From the IMG/VR virus record IMGVR_UViG_3300030430_001771, positions 1 to 22,861 of that record: a DNA stretch of 22,861 nt, one strand, 5' to 3'. A model generated the notes under the pieces. It was not told where the DNA came from. It made no database searches and saw nothing but the letters and a program-made list of their open reading frames with translations. Of the stretch, positions 1 to 7,752 are shown one piece after another (position 1 is the first letter of the stretch; every line of letters starts with the position of its first letter). The translations under genes were made by a program, and so were the position numbers. Origin of the DNA: a virus.

Positions 1-486
1 GGATTTGAACAGCGTTTAGGTTTTGGATTGCCAAATAATCAAGATCCTAAAATTTTTAATTTAAAATGGGAAAATATTACTGAAGAAGAATCAGATACTA
101 TTGAATATTTTTTAGAGGAACGTGCAAGAGATAAAGCAAGTTTTACATACTCTCCACCAAAAGAAGCTTTTACCAAAACAGGCACATATTCGCAAAGTAG
201 TACGACTATAACCATAACTGTTGCAAATCATAGATTATTCGCTGGTGATTCTTTGGTTATTGACTTTACTTCTGGAAATGCTTCTGATGGAACTTATGTA
301 GTTTCTTCTGTTACTAATGCTAATAATTTTTTAGTTACAGCAGCTAGTGGTGCAACAACAAGCGGTAATGTTTCTATTACAAAATCAGCATCATATAAAT
401 TTGTGTGTCCAGAATGGAATAAGGTAATTGATTTGCCTAATTTAGCTACGATAACAGCTACATTTGTACAGAAATTTGAACCATGA
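1..486 (+). CDS. M: Minor tail protein M (gpM-like), 5'-partial, with inserted beta domain
   Basis: The reading frame is open from base 1 (GFEQRLGFGLP...), so the gene begins upstream of the window; the TTG at 28 is internal. The visible 161 residues align by eye with the second half of lambda gpM: FLEE...SF.Y.PP, then KFVCPEW, then ATFVQKF, against lambda FLEE...SFLWTPP, KVTCAKW and SAEFEQV. gpM is a tail-tip protein that joins the tape-measure/tube end to L and J. Between the PP and the KFVCPEW strand sits about 70 extra residues rich in Thr, Ser, Val and Gly (bases about 166-387), absent from lambda gpM. It is followed by L with a 4-nt overlap, the usual M-L order. Function from family knowledge is secure; the role of the insertion is unknown. 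Confidence 0.85.
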   Translation, partial: GFEQRLGFGLPNNQDPKIFNLKWENITEEESDTIEYFLEERARDKASFTYSPPKEAFTKTGTYSQSSTTITITVANHRLFAGDSLVIDFTSGNASDGTYVVSSVTNANNFLVTAASGATTSGNVSITKSASYKFVCPEWNKVIDLPNLATITATFVQKFEP

Positions 487-1091
487 CAATAGATACTGCC
501 CCTGTTTTTAGTGACATACAAAAAGTAAATCCATCTTCAATTATCGAGTTATTTAAACTTGAATTAAAAGAAGGATTGAATTACGCTACAGGTAATCCTA
601 ATAATATAACTACAGTACATAGGTTTCATTCTGGTAGCAATCTTGATGCTTATGGAAATATTTTTTGGAATGGGGAAGAATATCTTAGGTTTCCTGTAGA
701 AGCTACTGGTTTTGCTTTTCAAAGAGGACAATTACCAAGACCAACAATTACTGTTAGTAATATGGGAACTCCTAGTATGTCGGCTGTATTGTTGGCTGCA
801 AATAGTTTTACGGCTGGCAATGATTTAACAGGTGCGAAGGTAACAAGAATTAGAACTATGGCAAAATTTTTAGATGTTGCTAATTTTTCTGGTGCGACAA
901 ATCCTTTTGGTACTCCAGACCCAGATGCAGAGTTCCCTAGAGAGGTATATTATATAGATCGAAAATCAGCAGAAAATAGAGAAGTTGTACAGTTTGAATT
1001 AGCAGCCGTCTTTGATATGGCTGGTATTCGTGCGCCAAAACGTCAATGCACCAGAGATCTTTTCCCGTCTATAGGTACATTTATAGGATGA
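483..1091 (+). CDS. L: Minor tail protein L (gpL-like), shortened C-terminus
   Basis: This 202-aa protein has the gpL family pattern: an N-terminal LFKLEL strand, the FRFPVEATGF-like stretch, QLPRPTITVSN, and a C-terminal half ending FELAAVFDMAGIRAPKRQC. In lambda, gpL sits in the tail tip between M and J. The start ATG overlaps the M stop (ATGA). Lambda gpL is about 30 residues longer and ends in a cysteine-rich segment that binds an iron-sulfur cluster. Here the chain stops about 14 residues after a single cysteine (residue 189), the only one in the protein, so such a cluster cannot be held by this chain in the same way. The gene is followed immediately by K (ATGA overlap at 1088-1091). Confidence 0.87.
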   Translation: MTIDTAPVFSDIQKVNPSSIIELFKLELKEGLNYATGNPNNITTVHRFHSGSNLDAYGNIFWNGEEYLRFPVEATGFAFQRGQLPRPTITVSNMGTPSMSAVLLAANSFTAGNDLTGAKVTRIRTMAKFLDVANFSGATNPFGTPDPDAEFPREVYYIDRKSAENREVVQFELAAVFDMAGIRAPKRQCTRDLFPSIGTFIG

Positions 1092-1795
1092 ATTGGAAAG
1101 AAAGTGCATTACTTCATGCGAAAGACCAAGACCCTAAAGAGGCTGTTGGTTTAGTTTTAAATGTGAAAGGTAAAGAAAGATATTTTCCTTGTCGTAATTT
1201 ATCAATGACAGCACATCAATGTTTTATTCTTGATCCAGAAGATTATGTTAAAGCAGATAAACTAGGAGATATTATTGGAGTTTTTCATAGCCATCCTGTC
1301 TCCTCACCAGAACCTACTCAAGCAGATAAAGTTAGTTGCGAACAAAGTAATTTGCCATGGTATATAGTTAATCCAAAGTTAGAGACATGGGGATATTATG
1401 AGCCACAAGGTTATAAAGCACCACTTATAGGAAGAGAATGGGTTTGGGGGATAACAGATTGTTGGGCATTAGTTCGGGATTATTATCAACAAAAACTAAG
1501 TATAAATTTATTAGATTATGAAAGAAGTATGTCACCAGAGGAATTTTTAGATAATCCTTTGTTTGAAAAGTATGCAATACAAACTGGATTTAGGGAACTT
1601 GATAAAGATGAAAATTTACAAAAAGGTGATGTATTATTGATGTCAATATTACATCCAACCTTAAATCATGTAGCTATTTTTTTAGGAGATATGGTTTTAC
1701 ATCATTTAGCCGATAGACTATCTTGTAGAGAGCCATATTCTGAGTGGTTACAAAAATGTACTGGTAAGAGGTATCGTTATGCTCAGAAAAATTAA
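1088..1795 (+). CDS. K: Tail assembly protein K: JAMM metalloprotease fused to NlpC/P60 peptidase
   Basis: This 235-aa protein has the two-domain structure of lambda gpK. The first domain (about residues 10-100) is a JAB/JAMM isopeptidase-like metalloprotease with Glu18 (KEAVG), the zinc ligands His67 and His69 (HSHP) and Asp80; the usual Ser three residues before the Asp is Thr77. The second domain (about 115-215) is NlpC/P60-like, with catalytic Cys125 in ITDCWALVRDYY and His194 in LNHVAIFLG; His205 or His206 could complete the triad. The family acts in tail-tip maturation or in cutting cell-wall peptides during entry. ATG at 1088 is chosen because it overlaps the L stop as ATGA; the ATG at 1046 would add 14 residues lying over the end of L. 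Confidence 0.88.
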   Translation: MNWKESALLHAKDQDPKEAVGLVLNVKGKERYFPCRNLSMTAHQCFILDPEDYVKADKLGDIIGVFHSHPVSSPEPTQADKVSCEQSNLPWYIVNPKLETWGYYEPQGYKAPLIGREWVWGITDCWALVRDYYQQKLSINLLDYERSMSPEEFLDNPLFEKYAIQTGFRELDKDENLQKGDVLLMSILHPTLNHVAIFLGDMVLHHLADRLSCREPYSEWLQKCTGKRYRYAQKN

Positions 1796-2423
1796 ATTAT
1801 ATGGAGAACTTGCTGAGTTTTTAGGTCAAGATGAATTTGAGGCTGTTGTAAAAACAACAGCAGAAGCAGTTAAATTTTTAATAACAAATTTTCCAAAATT
1901 AGAAGCATATATGAGTAATAGATATTATCAAGTATTAGTTGGAGATAATGAATTAGAAAAAGAACAAATACATGATCCTGTAGGTAAATCAGAAATACAT
2001 ATCGTACCTGTTATAACTGGTGCTGGTGGTAGTAGTTTTCAAAGAATTTTATTAGGTGGTGCTTTAATTGGAGCAAGTTTCTTGTTTCCGGGTGCTGGTA
2101 TGTTTGGAACTGTTAGTTTTGGAGGTCAAATTGCTGCTGGAACTACATTAGGAACATATGCTGCTGGTAGTGCATTAATGACAGGAATTGGTACGGCTCT
2201 TAGTGCTGTTGGTGCTGGGTTAGTTTTAAATGGTGTTTCTGAAATATTATTTCCATTACCTAATTTTGATGAGCCAGAAGATGACCCAAGAATATCGTTT
2301 AACTTCTCAGGGGTGCAAAATACAAGCCGAGCCGGAACAGCGCATCCGATTGTATATGGAGAAATTGCTTGTGGATCTGTGGTGATCTCCGCTTCTGTTG
2401 ATACGAATCAGGTGGTTGCATGA
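1779..2423 (+). CDS. I: Tail assembly protein I (gpI-like)
   Basis: This 214-aa protein is recognised as lambda gpI family from its order between K and J and its layout. Residues 1-75 form a small ubiquitin-like alpha/beta part (LYGELAEFLG...EIHIVPVITGAGG). Residues about 87-150 are long, hydrophobic and Gly/Ala-rich. A C-terminal segment ends DPRISFNFSGVQNTSRAGTAHPIVYGE, which is typical of the family and resembles a conserved turn of tail-tip proteins. Length matches lambda gpI (223 aa). The start overlaps the end of K by 17 nt and the stop overlaps the J start (ATGA), so translation is probably coupled. Lambda gpI is needed for tail-tip assembly but is not found in the finished particle. 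Confidence 0.86.
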   Translation: MLRKIKLYGELAEFLGQDEFEAVVKTTAEAVKFLITNFPKLEAYMSNRYYQVLVGDNELEKEQIHDPVGKSEIHIVPVITGAGGSSFQRILLGGALIGASFLFPGAGMFGTVSFGGQIAAGTTLGTYAAGSALMTGIGTALSAVGAGLVLNGVSEILFPLPNFDEPEDDPRISFNFSGVQNTSRAGTAHPIVYGEIACGSVVISASVDTNQVVA

Positions 2424-5400
2424 CAAAAAAGATTATTAAAGGTGCTGGTGGCCCTCCTACTCCTCCTACTCCATATCGTGCGCCCGATACTTTAAATAGT
2501 AGACAGTTTGCGACAATACAAGACTTGTTATCAGAAGGAGAGATAGAAGGTTTTGCAACACCATCAAAAGCCGGTATTCCTAAAAGTTCAGCCAATTATT
2601 TAACAGCAGCGCAAAAAGATATATTCCTTAATGACACACCAATACTTAACGCTAATGCTAGTAACAGTAGTCCAGCAGATACAGATTTTAATTTTTCAAG
2701 CGTTGTTTTAGATGCACGTTATGGAACAAACAATCAATCGGTTATACCGGGAATAGAATCAAGTAGTTCTGTAAATTCAAGTCCTTTAGCTGGTTTTCCA
2801 AGACTTTGTACAGTTGCTAACGGTGGTGTAACACAAGCCATATCCCTTAACAAAGATGCAGTTAGAGTAACTATATCTTTTCCTCAATTACAAAAAGCAA
2901 AAGATAACGGAGATTTATTAGGCTCTACTGTTGATTTAAAAATACAGTTACAAATAAACAACGGAACTTTTACGGACAAAATTACAGATACTATAACTGG
3001 TAGATCTGCTGATCTTTACTCCAAAGAATATCGTGTAAATTTGCCAGCTACATATTCACAAGCAGCAATAAAAGTTTTACGAGTAACAGCAGATAGTACT
3101 ACTGACTCATTAAAGGATGAATTTAGTGTTTCTGTTATGCAAGAGATAGTAGATGATCCACAAACATATCCTGACTCTGCATATGTACAATTAAGAATAG
3201 ACTCTGAACAGTTTAGTGCAATACCAAAAAGAGCATACAGAATAAGAGGAATAAAAGTACGAATACCAGCAGCAAATGGAGGTTTAACTCCAACAGTTGT
3301 TTCTAATCAAACTATTGCTGATTCATTAGGTTTAGGAACTTGTAGTTCTTTTGGTTTTATACATTATCCAGAAAATTACGTTTTTAACGGTCAAATGGCT
3401 GCTGCAACTTGGTGTAGTGATCCAGCAATGATACTTTTAGATCTTCTTACAACTAAACGCTATGGATTTGGAACTCATATTGCTCCTAATCAAGCTAATG
3501 ATACAGAATTGTACGAAAATTTAGACCTATATAGTTTTGTTGCTGCCAGCAGATATTGTACTGGTAATGATGGAGGAAGTACACTTCTTAATGATGGTTT
3601 TGGAAGTAAAGAGCCAAGATTTAGTTGCAATGTAAATATACAGTCATCTAAAGAAGCTTTCGAGCTTATTAAAGACTTAGCAGCGATAATGAGATGTATT
3701 CCTGTATGGTCACAAGGTTCTATTTCTATTATTCAAGATAGACCTACAGATCCTAGTTATTTGTTTAGCTTGGCTAATGTAACTCCAGAAGGCTTTAGTT
3801 ATACAGGTTCAAGTCTCAAACAAAGACATTCTGTTGTAAGTGTTAGTTATTTTAATATGGATTCAAGAGAAATAGATTTTGAGGTTTATGGTGATGGCGA
3901 TAGTACAGCAGAAGTTAATAGAAGAGGAAAACTTGGAATAGTTTATAAGCAAATAAAAAGTTTTGGTTGTACTTCTAGGGGTCAAGCGCAGCGTTTAGCT
4001 CGTGCATTAGTCTTCTCGGAGGAACAGGAAAGTGAGGTTATAAACTTTGCTACATCAATGGATGCAGGCGCAATAGTTAGACCGGGAAGTGTAATTGCTG
4101 TTAATGATCCAGTTAGGCAAGGAGATAGAAGATCTGGTCGTATCGCTGCTGCTACGACAACACAAATTACAGTTGATGATACTTTTAATCTTGAAACCTT
4201 TGGTGGTGGTAATAAACAGGTAAGCGTTATTATGCCTGATGGAACTGTTGAGAAAAAAGCTTGTACTGTTGTTGGAGATAAAATAGATCTTACAAGTGCA
4301 TTAAGCACAACACCAAACGTAAATTCAATTTGGTTATTAGAAAGTGATGGAACAGGAGAAGAACCACAAACCTTTAGGGTTGTAAGTGTAGAAGAACAGG
4401 ATGGTGTAAATTATTCTATTAGTGCCTTATCTTATAGGTCTGATAAATATAACAATATAGAATCAGTAGACTTTCCTACTTTACCAGCAAGAAATATATC
4501 AAAACTAAATGAACTAAAACCAGCACCCACTATAAAAACTCCAATTCTAGAAGAAATTGTAGTTAGAAATAATATTGCAATAAATAGATTGCTTATATCT
4601 TGGATTCCTGTATCTGGAGTAACTCAATACCAAGTCCAATATAGATTTGAAAATTCAAACTGGGTTACTGAAATTGTATTTAGACCAGATATAGAAATTA
4701 TGAATACGCAGGCTGGAACTTATGATATAAAAGTATTTTCTTTTAACGCTGCTGGTCAATTATCATCAAGTCCATCATCAGCACAACATATTGCAACAGG
4801 GAAAAAAGCAGTACCAAATGATGTACAAAATCTTACGATTGAACCTGTAAACGACAAGCTAGTAAGATTAAGATGGGATAAATCTATTGATGCAGACGTT
4901 TTGCATGGAGGTCGTGTCTACATACGACACTCAAATAAGACTGATGGTACTGGAACTTTTGCTGACTCTGTAGATCTTGTGCAAGCTGCTGCTGGTAATA
5001 CAACAGAGGTAGTCGTACCAGCTTTAGAAGGTGAATACATTTTAAAATTTAGAGATGACGGAGAAAGATTTAGTTTAGGAGAGACAAGTGTAATTTTGGA
5101 TTTACCAGACATGATAGATTCACAAGAAATTATTACAGAATTAGATAATGATGATGATTTTCCGGGTACTAAAGTTCGTACAAGTACTTCAAATAATGTT
5201 TTAAGTCTTACTAATCCAGCAGCTACTAATGGGCTTACAGGTACTTACGATTTCCAAAATATAATAGATTTAGGTGGTGTATTTTCTCTTAATTTAAAGC
5301 GAATATTACAGACGATTGGAGTTCAGATTGGTGTTAATATTGAAACGCAAATTCCAGATTTACCACCAGAGCTAGGTGGGCCTGCTGGAGGTGGTTGGGA

Positions 5401-5998
5401 TAACTATGCAACAAATGGAAATTTTAATGGTACGGCGATTGAGGATGTCAATGCTCAAATGGTGGTAAGAACTACTAAAAATGCGCCTGCTGGGTCATCT
5501 TATGCAAATTCAGATTTTAGTGGTGGATTTAATACTTTTGCAAATGGAACATTTAAAGGAAGAGGTTTTCAGTTTAGATTAAATTTAACTTCTGAGAATA
5601 CAGGTCATAATATTAATGTAAGCAAAGCTGGTTTTATTGCTTTATTTGAATCAAGAACTGAAAGAAGTTATGTAAGTGGTTCTTCAACATCTACTGCACC
5701 AATTTCTTCTGGAACAAATGCAAATGGTATAGATGTCACTTTTGGGAAACCATTTTTTGTTGGAACAAGTACTTTAGGAGGTGTTAATGCTTTTAAACCT
5801 ACACTTGGTATAACAATAATGGGTGCTGCTGCTGGAGAATATTTTTCTATAAAAACAGATAGCAATGGCGATTTCTTAAACGCAGCAGGGGCAGTTATAA
5901 CTGGCACAGGATTTAATATAAGTATTAAAGATGGTAGTAATAATCCAGTTGATAAGAAATTTACATTTCAAGCTGTCGGTTATGGTAAAGGGGTGTAA
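2420..5998 (+). CDS. J: Central tail-tip / host-specificity protein J
   Basis: This 1192-aa protein is of lambda gpJ type (lambda J is 1132 aa). The N-terminus GAGGPPTPPTPYRAPDTLNSRQFATIQDLLSEGEIEGF is the family signature. The following roughly 650 residues form the tail-hub part (phage-tail_3-like region around LIKDLAAIMRCIPVWSQGSISI). About residues 700-890 are two fibronectin-III-like modules (ILEEIVV...LISWIPVSGVTQYQVQYR and VQNLTIEPVNDKLVRLRWDKS). The last 200 residues are a Gly/Asn/Ser-rich beta region ending FTFQAVGYGKGV, a common J ending. J forms the spike at the tail end and contacts the host receptor. It is last in the M-L-K-I-J run, and the fibre genes follow after 22 nt. Confidence 0.9.
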   Translation: MTKKIIKGAGGPPTPPTPYRAPDTLNSRQFATIQDLLSEGEIEGFATPSKAGIPKSSANYLTAAQKDIFLNDTPILNANASNSSPADTDFNFSSVVLDARYGTNNQSVIPGIESSSSVNSSPLAGFPRLCTVANGGVTQAISLNKDAVRVTISFPQLQKAKDNGDLLGSTVDLKIQLQINNGTFTDKITDTITGRSADLYSKEYRVNLPATYSQAAIKVLRVTADSTTDSLKDEFSVSVMQEIVDDPQTYPDSAYVQLRIDSEQFSAIPKRAYRIRGIKVRIPAANGGLTPTVVSNQTIADSLGLGTCSSFGFIHYPENYVFNGQMAAATWCSDPAMILLDLLTTKRYGFGTHIAPNQANDTELYENLDLYSFVAASRYCTGNDGGSTLLNDGFGSKEPRFSCNVNIQSSKEAFELIKDLAAIMRCIPVWSQGSISIIQDRPTDPSYLFSLANVTPEGFSYTGSSLKQRHSVVSVSYFNMDSREIDFEVYGDGDSTAEVNRRGKLGIVYKQIKSFGCTSRGQAQRLARALVFSEEQESEVINFATSMDAGAIVRPGSVIAVNDPVRQGDRRSGRIAAATTTQITVDDTFNLETFGGGNKQVSVIMPDGTVEKKACTVVGDKIDLTSALSTTPNVNSIWLLESDGTGEEPQTFRVVSVEEQDGVNYSISALSYRSDKYNNIESVDFPTLPARNISKLNELKPAPTIKTPILEEIVVRNNIAINRLLISWIPVSGVTQYQVQYRFENSNWVTEIVFRPDIEIMNTQAGTYDIKVFSFNAAGQLSSSPSSAQHIATGKKAVPNDVQNLTIEPVNDKLVRLRWDKSIDADVLHGGRVYIRHSNKTDGTGTFADSVDLVQAAAGNTTEVVVPALEGEYILKFRDDGERFSLGETSVILDLPDMIDSQEIITELDNDDDFPGTKVRTSTSNNVLSLTNPAATNGLTGTYDFQNIIDLGGVFSLNLKRILQTIGVQIGVNIETQIPDLPPELGGPAGGGWDNYATNGNFNGTAIEDVNAQMVVRTTKNAPAGSSYANSDFSGGFNTFANGTFKGRGFQFRLNLTSENTGHNINVSKAGFIALFESRTERSYVSGSSTSTAPISSGTNANGIDVTFGKPFFVGTSTLGGVNAFKPTLGITIMGAAAGEYFSIKTDSNGDFLNAAGAVITGTGFNISIKDGSNNPVDKKFTFQAVGYGKGV

Positions 5999-5999
5999 T

Positions 6000-6020
6000 A
6001 TGGAGGAAAAGATTTTTTAA
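6000..6020 (+). other. Mini-ORF (6 codons) between J and the first fibre, containing the GGAGG motif
   Basis: Between the J stop and the next ATG lies ATG-GAG-GAA-AAG-ATT-TTT-TAA (MEEKIF). Its stop abuts the fibre ATG at 6021. The GGAGG at 6002-6006 is 14 nt from ATG 6021, longer than the usual 5-10 nt. The mini-ORF could let ribosomes re-start at 6021, or be chance sequence around a poorly spaced ribosome binding site. Confidence 0.25.
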
Positions 6021-7172
6021 ATGGCATTAGTATCTAATAAAGATATTGCTAATAATTCTGGTGCTGGAGTAAGGCAAGATCTTAATGATGTTTTTGCTGC
6101 TGTAGCATCAAATAATTTTGGAGATAAAACACAAGCTGGTCAAATCTTACCATGTGAATTTGTTGCAGATAGTTCTACTACACCTAAAAAATTACTAATA
6201 AGATCTACAACAGGTAATGACGGAACTCTTGGTACTACACCTACTTTTTTCCCTGTTGGAAATTTAGATGAAGATAATTTAGGACTTGTAAAAAGGGCTG
6301 GAGACACGCTTACAGGCCCATTAGCATTAGATGACGGATCTGGAGCAAGCACTCCAGCACTATGTTTCGATCAGGATGAAGATACCGGAATTTTTAGGTC
6401 GGGTGCTAATACAATGGGTTTTTCTACTGCTGGCACTCAAAGAGTTAGTATAAGTAATGCTGGCTTAGATATGCTTAACGCATTACCGATTAGATTTCAA
6501 GATAGTAGCGGTTCTCCTTTTGTATCAATACAATCTCCATCATCTTTATCTGGCAATGTAGCTCTTACATTACCCTCGTCAATAGTAAATGGTGGATTTT
6601 TAAAAACTGACGGATCAGGTAATTTAAGCTTTTCTATAATTGCAGGAGTTCCTACTGGATCTATTTTTTGTATGGCAGCCGACTCAGTTCCAACAGGTTA
6701 CGTCAAATGTAATGGTGCTTCATATGCAAGGTCGGGAACATACGCTGCTTTGTTTGCTGTAATAGGTACTACTTATGGTGCTGTTGATAGTAGTCATTTT
6801 AATGTTCCAGACTTACGAGCAGAATTTATTAGAGGTCTTGATGATGGTAGGGGAATTGACAGCAATAGACAAATAGGTTCATCACAGGGAGGTGCGTTTG
6901 AGTCGCATGACCACGATGCAGATGCAAATGCTAGTTCTAGTGTAACTGACCCCGGTCATAGACATACATTGTTTGGTGGAGATGATGACGCAAATAGTGG
7001 TAACAAAGTACCAACTGGTGATGCTCAAAATAAAATTCTTGATAATAATTCAGTAACAGATGCGACAACTGGAATTAGCGTTAATACATCTGTTACTATT
7101 GACATAGATAATGAGGGTGGCTCAGAAACAAGACCTCGTAACTTAGCAATGCTTTACGTTATTAAAATTTAA
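6021..7172 (+). CDS. Tail fibre with phage tail-collar tip domain
   Basis: This 383-aa fibre protein has three visible parts. Residues 1-90 are an N-terminal attachment part. Residues about 95-190 contain a fibre-shaft module with GAGDTLTG-like, TPALCFDQDEDTGIFRSG and GTQRVSISNAGL motifs, frequent in cyanophage fibres. The C-terminal tail-collar domain starts around residue 212 (PTGSIFCMAADSVPTGYVKCNG) and continues PDLRAEFIRGLDDGRG to GGSETRPRNLAMLYVIKI. The tip holds HDHD and HRH motifs of the kind that bind metal in T4 gp12/gp37-like fibre ends. It probably forms a trimer that binds the host surface. The tip closely resembles that of the gene at 12287-14962. Confidence 0.8.
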   Translation: MALVSNKDIANNSGAGVRQDLNDVFAAVASNNFGDKTQAGQILPCEFVADSSTTPKKLLIRSTTGNDGTLGTTPTFFPVGNLDEDNLGLVKRAGDTLTGPLALDDGSGASTPALCFDQDEDTGIFRSGANTMGFSTAGTQRVSISNAGLDMLNALPIRFQDSSGSPFVSIQSPSSLSGNVALTLPSSIVNGGFLKTDGSGNLSFSIIAGVPTGSIFCMAADSVPTGYVKCNGASYARSGTYAALFAVIGTTYGAVDSSHFNVPDLRAEFIRGLDDGRGIDSNRQIGSSQGGAFESHDHDADANASSSVTDPGHRHTLFGGDDDANSGNKVPTGDAQNKILDNNSVTDATTGISVNTSVTIDIDNEGGSETRPRNLAMLYVIKI

Positions 7173-7174
7173 TT

Positions 7175-7516
7175 ATGGCAATATCACCGGGTACATATAA
7201 TATGACGATCCAAAGAAGATCGGATCATTCTATACAACTTATTTTTAAAGATTCTAATAATGCTGCTATTTCTTTAAATGGTTATACAGTTGAGGCTCAA
7301 GTGTGGGAAGAGACACGCAGTATAAAATACGCTGACTTTGCAGTTACTTACACAAACAGAGGATTAGGAATAGTTGATTTGGCTCTTACAGATACACAAA
7401 CTGCCACATTTGAAACATCATCTTTAAAATATGATGTATTACTTACAGACCCTAATGGTTTAAAAGAGTATTATTTAGAAGGAACAATTACTATGAGTGA
7501 GGGTTACACAGCATGA
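7175..7516 (+). CDS. BppU-N-like beta-sandwich structural protein
   Basis: This 113-aa protein alternates short beta strands (YNMTIQRRSDHSIQLIFKDSN, GYTVEAQVW, GLGIVDLALTD, LKYDVLLTDPNG, YYLEGTITM). This pattern fits the N-terminal immunoglobulin-like domain of phage baseplate upper proteins (BppU), which docks receptor-binding proteins onto the tail tip. The resemblance was judged from strand pattern and the W-E-x-T and D-G-x-x-x-Y-Y-L-E-G-T type motifs, not by a search. It starts 2 nt after the collar fibre and overlaps the next gene by 4 nt. Most likely it is a connector between the hub and the fibres. Confidence 0.55.
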   Translation: MAISPGTYNMTIQRRSDHSIQLIFKDSNNAAISLNGYTVEAQVWEETRSIKYADFAVTYTNRGLGIVDLALTDTQTATFETSSLKYDVLLTDPNGLKEYYLEGTITMSEGYTA

Positions 7517-7752
7517 CATCGGTAAACATTACCACCACTAAAAATACTGTTACAGTTAATGAAGGAGATGCAAGTGTTGTAACTGTAGCAACTCAAGGGC
7601 CAGCAGGCCCAGCCTTTACTACAAGTGGGGCAACACTTGATGATACTGCTAAAGTTAACAACTCAATAGTGTACTTTAACCAAAGTAGTGGTACATTTAA
7701 AGCAGATGCTACTCGTACTGTCGAAAATCTTGTCGATGGAGGAAATTTTTAA
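7513..7752 (+). CDS. Short structural linker protein with collagen-like GPAGPA
   Basis: This 79-aa protein opens with a Thr/Val strand segment (VNITTTKNTVTVNEGDASVVTV), followed by TQGPAGPAF, a short collagen-like Gly-Pro-Ala turn, then VYFNQSSGTFKADATRT and the end VENLVDGGNF. The same kind of short protein with GPAGP occurs beside fibre genes in marine phages as far as I recall; no enzyme motif is present. The start overlaps the preceding stop (ATGA), and the stop abuts the next ATG at 7753. Probably part of the fibre attachment, with function inferred only from position. Confidence 0.5.
   Translation: MTSVNITTTKNTVTVNEGDASVVTVATQGPAGPAFTTSGATLDDTAKVNNSIVYFNQSSGTFKADATRTVENLVDGGNF

Noticed and set aside
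28-30. TTG start for the first gene
   Set aside because: The frame is open to base 1 and matches gpM upstream, so the gene is cut by the window edge.
1046-1048. ATG 1046 as gpK start
   Set aside because: It would add 14 residues over the gpL end; the ATGA start at 1088 fits the family and the operon pattern.
2299-2595. 98-aa - strand frame over the I/J junction
   Set aside because: It is the reverse of well-supported coding sequence and has no signal of its own.
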